Positions 1 to 6,954 of a DNA stretch of 11,078 nucleotides are shown piece after piece. The notes beneath the pieces are model-generated. The model was given only the letters and a program-made list of their open reading frames with translations. It was not told the DNA's origin and made no database searches. The stretch's first letter is position 1; each line of letters opens with the position of its first letter. The DNA lies in NCBI GenBank assembly GCA_046759145.1, contig JBHIBR010000026.1:1-11078 (forward strand), in the 5' to 3' direction. Source of the DNA: JBHIBR01 sp046759145 [NCBI: Nitrospinota bacterium] (GTDB lineage: Bacteria; UBA8248). The position numbers and the translations under genes are program-made.

Positions 1-22
1 AGATGGCGGCGGCTTGTCGCAT
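1..22 (-). CDS. Possible start of a further gene, cut by the window edge
   Basis: An ATG at 22-20 on the minus strand is preceded by AGGAGG (31-26) with only three bases between, and the frame stays open for the remaining bases (M-R-Q-A-A-A-I). It lies 27 bases after the stop of the repeat protein gene, where a co-transcribed next gene would be expected. The Shine-Dalgarno spacing is short and six codons cannot establish coding, so the true start may lie outside the window. No function can be assigned. Confidence 0.3.
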
Positions 23-48
23 GATCCTCCTGCTCGGTCTTCACTTTG

Positions 49-840
49 CTAAGGGAGTGACCGGAGAACCTTTCCGTCTTCTCGAAACAAGACCAGCGAG
101 GATTCCGGGCGGCTTATGGTTTCCCCGGTGTTGGTGTCTTTGATCTGAGTCGCACCTAAGATCGTCCGCGGGTGTTCTTTTTCGTCGAATAAAGAGAAGC
201 TTGGGCCGGACTGAGGATCCCAGTGTAGGCGGGAACGAAAGTGGCCCTTCTCGTCAAAGAAGGTTAAGACTGTCTTTTTTTCAAAGAGCCCGAACAGTTT
301 TTCAGAGGCGCCCAAGTAGACTCGGTGATGACCGTTCTCGCCATTCAGGGTAAGTCGTGCTTCGTTTCCCCAGAGGGCCAGGAGTATTCGAATAGTTTTT
401 TTGTCCCAAAGAGAGATGGACGGTCCAAGGTCGTTTGCTTCCAACTCTAACAGTTGCTTTCCATTCTTTGTATATTGGAGGCGTATCCCCCCAATTATGT
501 CTGTTTCCAGAGCGACCCTTGTGCCTCTCAATCGATTGTAAAGAAATAGGCCGGCTTCTCCTGTCCAGCTGGCCCCTAGGTCGACAACGATCGAATCTTG
601 GGAGGTTCCTTTTTCATCATAAAAGGTGAGTCTTGGCCCATTCTTGTCAATCCACAAACGGGCCCGTTCCCTTCCTTTTGGATCTTTTAGAACGAGTTTT
701 TCCGCCTCCACGGTGCGGCTCTTAGGCAAAGCCTGGCCCATCAACAGAATGGAGCCGAGAAGAGCCAATGCCAGCGCCCCAACTTGCTTGAGCCTGCGGT
801 TTTGCCTCTCCAGCCTCGAAAGCCGTTCTTCCAAAGTCAT
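49..840 (-). CDS. Membrane-anchored protein with ~20-residue beta repeats, unknown function
   Basis: The product is a 263-residue protein I cannot name. Residues 1-19 are a charged, probably coiled-coil segment (LEERLSRLERQNRRLK), residues 20-36 form one hydrophobic helix (a signal-anchor), and the rest is probably extracytoplasmic. The remainder consists of about nine degenerate units of roughly 20 residues, with the pattern G-P-x-L-x-L-x-D-x-x-G-x-x-R-x-x-L (for example GPRLTFYDEKG, GPSISLWDKK, LTFFDEKGHFRSRL, GPSFSLFDEK). This suggests a solenoid or propeller of short beta hairpins. The ATG at 840 was chosen because GGAGGGGG (855-848) sits seven bases upstream; the longer frame back to 954 would overlap the preceding gene. 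Base composition is near 50% G+C, against about 70% in genes to the right. It lies 37 bp after the small gene and is probably co-transcribed with it. Coding is very likely; the fold is inferred. Confidence 0.85.
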   Translation of the reverse strand: MTLEERLSRLERQNRRLKQVGALALALLGSILLMGQALPKSRTVEAEKLVLKDPKGRERARLWIDKNGPRLTFYDEKGTSQDSIVVDLGASWTGEAGLFLYNRLRGTRVALETDIIGGIRLQYTKNGKQLLELEANDLGPSISLWDKKTIRILLALWGNEARLTLNGENGHHRVYLGASEKLFGLFEKKTVLTFFDEKGHFRSRLHWDPQSGPSFSLFDEKEHPRTILGATQIKDTNTGETISRPESSLVLFREDGKVLRSLP

Positions 841-877
841 AGGTCCACCCCCTCCCTCTGCTTTACCCAGCAGACCC

Positions 878-1180
878 TCAGCCGGATGAGCCCCTATCCA
901 GGAATCCGATTTTTTGCCTGTCCTCAGAAACGTGAAAAAGGTTAAGAAGACCATCCACCTTCATGCGCAGGAAGTCCCCCTCACAATACTGCCCTCTGAA
1001 CTCACGTGTGGCCACATTAGGGACTCGAAACTTATCAAGCTGGAATCCAAGAGATTCCAAGTCGCTAATTATGTCGTGGAACTCATTAACATAATTGATA
1101 TGAACCAAATTCTTGGGGATGTTGTCCCGCAGGCCCAACAGCCTCCCGTAAGCCATCTTTACCAAATCTGCATTAGCCAT
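878..1180 (-). CDS. Small hypothetical protein (~100 aa)
   Basis: The product is a 100-residue, apparently soluble protein of unknown function with no signal peptide or membrane segment. The sequence looks like a mixed helical domain: an N-terminal helix (ADLVKMAYGRLLGLRDNI), a second helix around NEFHDIISDLESLG, then a basic stretch (DKFRVPNVATREFR) and a C-terminal hydrophobic segment (MKVDGLLNLF). There is one cysteine, in QYCEGDF. The ATG at 1180 has a clear GGAGG (1193-1189) eight bases upstream. The open frame continues to 1474 upstream, but that part is a shadow of the neighbouring AttH-like gene. It starts 47 bp after that gene's stop and ends 37 bp before the repeat protein gene. Its composition is about 50% G+C, matching the repeat protein gene and differing from the operon upstream. 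Start and coding status are well supported; no family is recognised. Confidence 0.8.
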   Translation of the reverse strand: MANADLVKMAYGRLLGLRDNIPKNLVHINYVNEFHDIISDLESLGFQLDKFRVPNVATREFRGQYCEGDFLRMKVDGLLNLFHVSEDRQKIGFLDRGSSG

Positions 1181-1227
1181 GGCCGTTTCCTCCTCTACCT
1201 TTTCTCCGTGACTCCCGGAGGGTTCCC

Positions 1228-2403
1228 CTAAAACCGCCGCCGGAAGCGACCGGCGTAGCCCGTCATCTCCACGTAGCCACGCCCCCGGATGGGGGTCCCC
1301 CTCCTTTCCCCCTCCACGCGCACCGCCCCCTCCCAGTAGATGACCCGCGTGCTGGCGCGGGTGTCGAGCTCCTGAGATTCGAACGCCGGCAGCACCTTGA
1401 GCCGTAGCCCCGCATCGGGCACCGCTACACGCCAACCCATGGGGTAGGTGCCCCCGCTGGCGGGGCTCCGCCACCGGCCCAGGGGCTCAACGCGGAAGGC
1501 GGCAAGGGGGAGGTGCTCGCCCCGCCCATCGGGCGCAATGTAGGTCCCGCTGCTGTAGGGGTCGGGGCTCCCGTCTTCCCGCCGGATCAGGTAGAGCATG
1601 AGCTCTGATCCGTCTGCGAGCTGAAGGCCGAACCAATCCCAGCCCACCTGGTCGTCTGCGAGCTGGTTCGAGCCGAACTCGTGGTCCATCCAGGCCTCTC
1701 CGGCCACAGGGAGGGAGCGTCCGCCCAGCCGGAGCTTCCCCTCGGCCCGAAGCCGGGTGAAGGAGTAGTAATGGGAGGCCCGCCCCCGGCCCTCCCCCTT
1801 GCGGCTGATACCATCGAGGCCGTGTACCACGAGGGGCTTGAGCGGCCGCAGGCGGAGCGAGAGGCGAACGCCCCCGCCCCCCTCCTCCGCCTCGATCCGT
1901 TGCTCCTCCCCCCGGCCGGTGAGGCGCCAGTTTCCCACCCAGACGCGCCATTTACTCTCCTCCGCTCCCGCCTCGCCCAGGCTCCCCCGACTCATGCGCT
2001 CGAAGTAACGGTGCTGCCGGGCCGCGAGGTCGGAGAGGGCGAAATGGGCGAAGTAGAGGTTTCGCAGAGCCCAGCGGGAGCGGAGTTCGTCCCGGCCGGG
2101 GGGGCGAAGGCCACTCCGGAAAAAGGTGAGCTGGAAGCCGAAGCGTTTCTGGCCCGGCCCCTCCAGGTGGCCTGTGTAGTACCACCATTCGGTGCGGAAT
2201 GCGGGGTGGGCGAAGTGGTCCCGGGGGAACCGGAAGCGGTAGCCCGGAAGGGCAAGGCGCCACCCCCCCTCCCCCGCCGCGCCGGCGCGGCCCCGGGGCG
2301 CGGGGCCCGCCTCCCCTTCTCTCCCCGGGGGCGTGGCGCCCCCGAGCGCAAGGGCGCAGGCCAGGACCAGGGCGAAGGGGAGGCGCCTTTCCCCCTTACT
2401 CAC
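1228..2403 (-). CDS. AttH/CrtC-family lipocalin-like secreted protein
   Basis: The 391-residue product belongs to the AttH / carotenoid 1,2-hydratase (CrtC) superfamily, a pair of lipocalin-like beta-barrels. Visible hallmarks are EWWYYTGHL at residues 72-80, a FGFQLTFFR strand at 88-96, WMDHEFGS at 238-245, the following GWDWFGLQL at 254-262, and GYVEMTGYA at 376-384. Residues 7-23 form a signal peptide; C16 in LVLAC is only a marginal lipobox, so lipid anchoring is uncertain. Despite database names mentioning carotenoids, no carotenoid genes lie nearby. The partner genes are an FtsX-type ABC transporter, the arrangement known from attEFGH-like clusters, so the likely role is a periplasmic or envelope lipophile-binding partner of that transporter. 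The start is GTG at 2403, overlapping the permease stop by 8 bp, with GGAGG nine bases upstream, which implies translational coupling. Family assignment is firm; the ligand is unknown. Confidence 0.9.
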   Translation of the reverse strand: MSKGERRLPFALVLACALALGGATPPGREGEAGPAPRGRAGAAGEGGWRLALPGYRFRFPRDHFAHPAFRTEWWYYTGHLEGPGQKRFGFQLTFFRSGLRPPGRDELRSRWALRNLYFAHFALSDLAARQHRYFERMSRGSLGEAGAEESKWRVWVGNWRLTGRGEEQRIEAEEGGGGVRLSLRLRPLKPLVVHGLDGISRKGEGRGRASHYYSFTRLRAEGKLRLGGRSLPVAGEAWMDHEFGSNQLADDQVGWDWFGLQLADGSELMLYLIRREDGSPDPYSSGTYIAPDGRGEHLPLAAFRVEPLGRWRSPASGGTYPMGWRVAVPDAGLRLKVLPAFESQELDTRASTRVIYWEGAVRVEGERRGTPIRGRGYVEMTGYAGRFRRRF

Positions 2404-4960
2404 GGCGAACCGCCTCCGCCGTTGGGAGCCTCGCCGCCAGGCGCGCGGCGGGGAGCCCCCCCAGGAGAGCGGCGAAGAGGACGATGGCGAGATAGCCCAT
2501 CACCGGGCCGAAGGGGAAATGAAACTGGATGGTCCAGCCGAAGCTCTGCTTGTTGATGACGTGGATGAGCACCAGCGAGAGGGCGAGGCCCGCGCCTGCT
2601 CCCAGCATCCCCGCCACCGTCGCCACAAGGCCCGCCTCGCCCAGCACAATCCGGAAGAGGCCGAAGCGCGTGAAACCCAGCGAGCGAAGGGCCCCGAACT
2701 CCCGCCTCCTCTCCAGGACGTTCGCCGAGAGGGAGCCGACTACCCCCAGCACCGCCACGAGGACGGCGATGGCCTCCAGGGCGTAGGTGATGGTGAAGGT
2801 CTGGTCGAAGACCTCCAGTACCCTGCGCCTGAGGTCAAAGTTGGTGAAAACGAGCATGCCCGAGCGGGGGCCGAAGAGGCCGGCGACCTCCCGGCGGACC
2901 CTCTCGCGGTCGGCCCCGGGGGCGAGGTAGATGCCGAGGGTGGTGAGGCGGCTGTCTCGCCAGTGCTTCTTATAGAGGCCCCGGTCGATGGTCACCATGC
3001 CCCCCTCGGTCGCGTAGTCATAGAATACGCCCGCCACTCGGAGGGAGAGCTCCCCCGCCGGCGTCGCCAGCCGCAGCCGGTCCCCACGCCCGAGGCCGAA
3101 GCGGAGGGCGAAGGTCTCGCTTATGACCGCCTCTCCCTCCCTCCTTGCCCTCTCCAGCACCTGGCGAGAATTTCCGTCCAAGAAGAGGAGCTTCCCCCTG
3201 CGGGCCAACACCCCGAAGTCCCCCGCCCCGAGGAGGAAGGTACCCCCCTCGGCGGGCACCCGGAGTGCCCGGAAGGCGTCCACATCCGCTACACCCGGGA
3301 CGCGCGCCACCCTGGCGGCGTACTCCTCGGCGAAGGTCGCTCGAGAGCCCTTGATGAAGCGGGAGGCGGGGGCGGCGTAGAGGTCCGCCCGGATGGTCTG
3401 CTCCACCCACACCTCCACCGTCCTCCGAAAACTCCCCACCATCACCACCAGGCTCACCACCATGGCAACGGCCACCGCGAGGGCGGCCACGGTCGCCGCA
3501 TTGCGGCGGAGCGCGCGGGCGAAGCCGAGCAGGCTCAGAAGGGCGATCGGCATCCCCCGGATGGGACGCCGGAGCAGGGCCGCCACGAGCCGCATGGCCC
3601 CCGGGGCGAGGAGCGAGGTCCCAGCCAGGATGAGGAACGCGGAGAGGTAGCCGAAGAGCGGAACGCCCCCTACAGCGGGCTGGCGCGCCAGCAGGTAGGC
3701 GAAGAGGGTGAGCGCCCCGCCCGCGAGGGCGAGGAGGCCCGAGCGGCTGCGCTCGCGGATCAGCCCCGCCTCGCCCGCCTGCGCCCGAGCGGGAGGCACG
3801 CGGGAGGCCTCCCAGGCCGGAAGGAGGGAGGAGAGGGTAGCAACCCCCACGCCCACCAGGAACGTCCCGCCCAGCAGGCGGGGGGGGAGGACGAGTTCGG
3901 TCACGCGCAGGAAACTGTAGAGGTTGCTCACCGTGCGCGTCATGGCTTCCAGCGCCCCCCGGGCCATGGCCGCCCCCAGGGCTACCCCGAGGATCGCCCC
4001 CGCCGCGCCCAGCAGCGCGCCCTCGGCGAGGAAAAGGCCCCAGATGGCCCGGGCCGAGAGGCCCAGCCCCCGGAGCGTGCCGATCTCCGCCCGCCGGCGC
4101 ACCACCGCCGTCGAGGCGGCGTTGTAGATGAGGAAGAGGCCGACCGCGAGGGCGATGTAGCTCAGCACCGCCAGGTTGAGCTGGAAGGAGCCGAGCATCT
4201 TGTCCACCTGGGCGCTGCGCCGCTCGGGGCGCTCCACCCGCACGTGGGGCGGGAGGCGACTCTCCAGGCTGGCGCGAACCTCCTCCAGCCTCCGGGGGTC
4301 TTCGAGCTCGACGTCGATGCGGTCGAGCCGGCCCAATTTCCCGAACGCCTCCTGGGCGGCCGCAATATCGAGTAGGGCGAGGTGCCCCCCCAGAGCCCGC
4401 GCCGCCCCCCTCTCGGCGAGGAGCCCGCGGATGGTGAAGGCGCGGCTCTGGGCGCCGAGGGCGAGGCGGAGGGTGTCCCCCACGCGCAGGCCCCGCTCCC
4501 CGGCGAAGCGCCGGGTGAGGAAGATGGTGTCGGGCTCGGCCAGGTCCGAGAGGCGAAGGGCCCGGCCCCCCTCCGTCGGCAGAAGCCGGTAGTCGCGGAA
4601 GAACCCCTCGCTCAGAGTGTCCACTCCGAGCACCAGAAGGACAGCCCGGGGCTTCCCGGGAGCGAGGGCGGTGGTCTGCAGGAGGGGCGTCGCGCGGGCC
4701 ACTCCGCGCGTCCCCTTGACGGCCAGGAAGAGCTGCTCATCCATCCCCGCCTCCCCTGCCGCCACCTGGAGGTGAGTGCGGCCAGCGACGGCGTCCAGGC
4801 TCGCCTTGAAGGCGGCCGTGACGTTGGCGTTGGCGAGATGGATCGCAAGGTAGGCCCCCACCCCGAGGGCGACGCCGAGAAGGGTGACTCCCGTACGGAG
4901 CTTGTCCCCCCAGAGGCGCCGGAAGGCCACCCACCGGAGGAGAGAAAGTGCTCCCCTCAT
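2396..4960 (-). CDS. FtsX/MacB-type ABC transporter permease (duplicated, 10 TM)
   Basis: The 854-residue inner-membrane permease has the type VII (FtsX/LolC/MacB/YbbP-like) plan in duplicate. TM1 lies at 23-44, a periplasmic MacB-like domain at 45-255, and three helices near 262-285, 308-333 and 362-384. Two extra central helices (408-425, 436-455) precede the second copy: TM at 487-510, periplasmic domain 511-720, and helices near 726-748, 776-800 and 818-838. Both copies keep the cytoplasmic coupling signature after the second helix of the set (RRRAEIGTLRGLG at 288-300, RRREFGALRSLG at 751-762). Ten helices and about 850 residues match YbbP-type fused permeases. The ATG at 4960 overlaps the ATPase stop (ATGA), with AGGAGG four bases upstream. 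Proteins of this class work by mechanotransmission, moving lipids or lipoproteins or driving periplasmic partners rather than importing solutes. The substrate is not shown by the sequence; the lipocalin-like partner suggests something lipophilic. Confidence 0.93.
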   Translation of the reverse strand: MRGALSLLRWVAFRRLWGDKLRTGVTLLGVALGVGAYLAIHLANANVTAAFKASLDAVAGRTHLQVAAGEAGMDEQLFLAVKGTRGVARATPLLQTTALAPGKPRAVLLVLGVDTLSEGFFRDYRLLPTEGGRALRLSDLAEPDTIFLTRRFAGERGLRVGDTLRLALGAQSRAFTIRGLLAERGAARALGGHLALLDIAAAQEAFGKLGRLDRIDVELEDPRRLEEVRASLESRLPPHVRVERPERRSAQVDKMLGSFQLNLAVLSYIALAVGLFLIYNAASTAVVRRRAEIGTLRGLGLSARAIWGLFLAEGALLGAAGAILGVALGAAMARGALEAMTRTVSNLYSFLRVTELVLPPRLLGGTFLVGVGVATLSSLLPAWEASRVPPARAQAGEAGLIRERSRSGLLALAGGALTLFAYLLARQPAVGGVPLFGYLSAFLILAGTSLLAPGAMRLVAALLRRPIRGMPIALLSLLGFARALRRNAATVAALAVAVAMVVSLVVMVGSFRRTVEVWVEQTIRADLYAAPASRFIKGSRATFAEEYAARVARVPGVADVDAFRALRVPAEGGTFLLGAGDFGVLARRGKLLFLDGNSRQVLERARREGEAVISETFALRFGLGRGDRLRLATPAGELSLRVAGVFYDYATEGGMVTIDRGLYKKHWRDSRLTTLGIYLAPGADRERVRREVAGLFGPRSGMLVFTNFDLRRRVLEVFDQTFTITYALEAIAVLVAVLGVVGSLSANVLERRREFGALRSLGFTRFGLFRIVLGEAGLVATVAGMLGAGAGLALSLVLIHVINKQSFGWTIQFHFPFGPVMGYLAIVLFAALLGGLPAARLAARLPTAEAVRRE

Positions 4961-5655
4961 CCCACCTCCTCCACCCCGAGGACCCCGTCGCGCAGGGGCA
5001 GCCTCCGGAGGGCGAAGGAGGCCGCCTCGGGGCTGTGGGTGGCGAGGACGATGGTGTGCCCCTCCCGGTTCAGGTCCGCCAGCAGTTCCAGCACCTCCCG
5101 ACCGAGGCGCGCATCGAGGTCCCCCGTGGGCTCATCGGCGAGCACCATGGCCGGGCCGTGCACCACCGCCCGGGCGATGGCCACCCGCTGCATCTCGCCG
5201 CCCGAGAGCTCGTGGGGGAAGTGGCGCGCCCTGGGAAGGAGACCCACCCGCCGCAGTGCGCTCTCGGTGCGCCCTTGCACCTCCTCCCGACCCAGGCCGT
5301 TCAGCACCAGCGGCAGGGCCACGTTCTCCCAAGCGCTCAGGGTGGAGAGGAGGTTGAAAAACTGATAGATGAAGCCCACCCGGGAACGGCGGATCCGGCT
5401 GAGCTCCCGGTCTCCGAGGCCCCGGAGGGGGCGGCCATCGAGCCAGACCTCTCCCCGGGTGGGGATGTCGAGGGCACCCATGAGATGGAGCAAAGTGCTC
5501 TTCCCGCAGCCGCTCGGCCCTTCGACAGCCAGGAACTCCCCGGGGCGGACCTCGAGGCTCACGCCCCGCAGCGCGCGCACCCGCTCCTCCCCCCGGACGT
5601 AGTCCTTGTCCACCTCCACCAGCCGGACGACCGGAGGGGTTCCCTCCTTCCCCAT
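4957..5655 (-). CDS. ABC transporter ATP-binding protein, LolD/YbbA/MacB type
   Basis: The 232-residue cytoplasmic ATPase energises the FtsX-type permease encoded next. Numbering from the ATG at 5655, it has Walker A GPSGCGKST at 46-54, the Q-loop glutamine Q98 in FIYQFFNLL, signature LSGGEMQRVAIARA at 150-163, Walker B MVLADEPTGDLD at 170-181 with catalytic E175, and switch histidine H207 in ATHSPE. The YQFFNLL Q-loop and SGGEMQRVAIARA signature are typical of the LolD/MacB/YbbA group. All catalytic residues are present and the length is normal. Possible starts upstream (ATG at 5676, TTG at 5691) would add only basic residues outside the domain and run antisense to the VOC remnant. ATG 5676 has a GAGGAAG close by, so the start is not certain. 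The gene overlaps the permease by 4 bp. No clear promoter was found upstream; the korAB terminator separates this operon from korB. Confidence 0.93.
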   Translation of the reverse strand: MGKEGTPPVVRLVEVDKDYVRGEERVRALRGVSLEVRPGEFLAVEGPSGCGKSTLLHLMGALDIPTRGEVWLDGRPLRGLGDRELSRIRRSRVGFIYQFFNLLSTLSAWENVALPLVLNGLGREEVQGRTESALRRVGLLPRARHFPHELSGGEMQRVAIARAVVHGPAMVLADEPTGDLDARLGREVLELLADLNREGHTIVLATHSPEAASFALRRLPLRDGVLGVEEVG

Positions 5656-5788
5656 GGCTTCCCGACGGGCCACCATCTTCCTCACCGCCAAGGACTTAGA
5701 GCACTCCCGGCGCTTCTACACCGAAGACCTGGGGCTCCAGGAGTCGAGCGCGGCCTCAAATCATGTGGCCTACGAGCTGGGGAGCTGA
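5654..5788 (+). pseudogene. Remnant of a glyoxalase/VOC-fold gene (N-terminal third only)
   Basis: This 44-codon plus-strand frame starts at the ATG at 5654-5656 and stops at TGA 5786-5788. It reads like the first beta-alpha-beta unit of a vicinal-oxygen-chelate (glyoxalase/bleomycin-resistance/dioxygenase) domain: strand ATIFLTAKDL, helix EHSRRFYTEDLGL, then a strand HVAYELG. VOC proteins are usually about 120 residues or more, so at least the second half is missing and this is probably a decayed or truncated gene. Codons in the N-terminal part end mostly in G or C, as in a real gene here. It is the only convincing plus-strand coding trace in the window. It lies in the gap between two minus-strand operons, and its ATG interlocks with the ABC ATPase ATG in CCATGG (5652-5657). 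No well-placed ribosome-binding site is seen. A functional micro-protein is possible but less likely. Confidence 0.6.
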
Positions 5789-5808
5789 GTCGGCCCCTCG
5801 CGCCCTGA

Positions 5809-5856
5809 GACAAAAAAAACGCCGTCCCCGCCTCGCCGGGGCGGCGTCGGTTTGTC
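5809..5856 (-). terminator. Intrinsic terminator of the korAB unit
   Basis: On the minus strand, ACGCCG (5847-5842) with CCCCG (5841-5837) pairs with CGGGG (5830-5826) and CGGCGT (5824-5819), with a 6-base loop and one bulge. Eight T residues follow directly (5819-5812 as A on the plus strand). Outer arms GACAAA (5809-5814) and TTTGTC (5851-5856) are also complementary. A smaller hairpin (GCGGG/CCCGC, 5861-5874) lies just before it. It starts about 30 bases after the korB stop and no other T-run of this length follows a hairpin in the window. On the plus strand the trailing tract is weak (CGGTTTGT), so it acts mainly for korAB. Confidence 0.88.
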
Positions 5857-5883
5857 CGCGGCGGGGTCCCCCGCCCCCTACCC

Positions 5884-6954
5884 CTAGCTGTGGCCGTCCC
5901 CGGGGTGCCCGCCTCCGTGATACCAGGTGTCCCCGCCGTGGAGGAGGCTCTCCAGGTCGCCCTGCCCGAGGCGCGCCTTGGCGGCTTTCACCTGGCCGCC
6001 GAGAGCCTCCTCATAGGTGGGCCTCTCCACCGCGTGGAACACCCCCAGGGGCACCGGGAAGGGGCCACTGCCGGTGAACTGCGAGAGGAGGAAAGCGTAG
6101 GATGGGTCGGGGTTGTGTTCGTCGTGGACGAGGAGGTCTTCCTCCCGCACCCCCTCCCCGAGGGTCACCACCTCCGGAGTCAACCCCCACAGGCGGATGC
6201 CCTTATTCCGCTCTTTCCCGAAGAGGAGGGGCTTGCCGTGCTCGAGGTAGAGGGCGTGTTCTTCCCTCATCCCCCTGTCGCTCACGAGGGCGAAAGCTCC
6301 GTCGTTGAAGACGATGCAGTTTTGGAGGACCTCTATGAAGGCCGTCCCCTTGTGGAGGGCGGCCCGCCGGAACACCTCGGCCATGTGCTTCTGGTCCACG
6401 TCCACCGCGCGGGCGGCGAAACTCGCGCCCGCCCCCAGCGCCACCGAGATGGGGTTCACCGGCTCTTCCACCGAGCCCACGGGACTGGACTTGGTCTTTT
6501 TGCCCACCTCGGAGGTGGGCGAGAGCTGGCCCTTGGTCAGGCCGTAGATGCGGTTGTTGAAGACGACGATGTTGATGTCCACGTTGCGACGCATGGTGTG
6601 GAGGATGTGGTTGCCCCCGATGCTGAGGGCGTCGCCGTCGCCCGCCATGACCCAGACCTGGAGGTCGGGGCGCATGACCTTGATCCCGGTGGCGATGGCG
6701 GGCGCGCGGCCGTGGATGCCGTGGACCCCGTAGGTGTTCATGTAATAGGGGAAGCGGGAGGAGCAGCCGATGCCCGAGACAAAGACGTACTTCTCGGGGG
6801 GGAGGCCCAGCTCGGGGAGCACCTTCTGCATCTGCGCCAGGATGGCGAAGTCCCCGCAGCCGGGGCACCAGCGGACCATCTGGTCCGAGGCGAAATCCTT
6901 CCGGCTCAGTCCGCCCCGCTCGCCGTCGGTTCTATGGCCGCTTTCGGTGCCCAT
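5884..6954 (-). CDS. korB: 2-oxoacid:ferredoxin oxidoreductase, beta subunit
   Basis: The 356-residue cytoplasmic beta subunit binds thiamine diphosphate and an iron-sulfur cluster and, with KorA, catalyses the CoA- and ferredoxin-dependent oxidative decarboxylation of a 2-oxoacid (or the reverse carboxylation). Cluster ligands are C30 and C33 in WCPGCG, C64 in GIGCSS and C213 in LQNCIVFND. The ThDP/Mg motif runs from GDGD (105-108) to FNN (132-134), followed by IYGLTKGQ. The pattern fits 2-oxoglutarate-type enzymes (KorB), but substrate cannot be fixed from motifs alone. The ATG at 6954 lies 49 bp inside the end of korA, with GAGGA nine bases upstream; no later usable start precedes the cysteine motif. 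The last 18 residues are glycine/histidine-rich (H339, H346, H350, H355) and look like an added tail. A strong terminator follows. No separate ferredoxin-domain subunit is present in the window. Confidence 0.93.
   Translation of the reverse strand: MGTESGHRTDGERGGLSRKDFASDQMVRWCPGCGDFAILAQMQKVLPELGLPPEKYVFVSGIGCSSRFPYYMNTYGVHGIHGRAPAIATGIKVMRPDLQVWVMAGDGDALSIGGNHILHTMRRNVDINIVVFNNRIYGLTKGQLSPTSEVGKKTKSSPVGSVEEPVNPISVALGAGASFAARAVDVDQKHMAEVFRRAALHKGTAFIEVLQNCIVFNDGAFALVSDRGMREEHALYLEHGKPLLFGKERNKGIRLWGLTPEVVTLGEGVREEDLLVHDEHNPDPSYAFLLSQFTGSGPFPVPLGVFHAVERPTYEEALGGQVKAAKARLGQGDLESLLHGGDTWYHGGGHPGDGHS

Noticed and set aside
841-954. N-terminal extension of the repeat protein to a start at 954
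   Set aside because: It would overlap the small gene by 77 bp and add a non-conserved Gly-rich stretch; the ATG at 840 has a much better ribosome-binding site.
1181-1227. Possible terminator after the AttH-like gene (CTCCG/CGGAG arms)
   Set aside because: The stem is only 5 bp and is followed by AAAAGG rather than a T tract on the minus strand; transcription may well continue into the small gene.
1181-1474. N-terminal extension of the small gene to 1474
   Set aside because: This part lies inside the AttH-like gene in another frame and is Arg/Gly/Ala-rich; the clear ribosome-binding site is before the ATG at 1180.
2333-4375. Long plus-strand open frame (680 codons)
   Set aside because: It is antisense to the FtsX permease, has no ribosome-binding site, and its translation is a low-complexity mix of Glu, Arg, Pro and His with no domain; high GC makes such open antisense frames common.
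5656-5691. Upstream TTG start for the ABC ATPase
   Set aside because: It adds only basic residues outside the ABC fold, uses a rare start codon, and runs antisense to the VOC remnant.
5729-5742. Inverted repeat CCTGG/CCAGG
   Set aside because: It is short, falls in the coding part of the VOC remnant (codons for D-L-G-L-Q) and does not extend outward.
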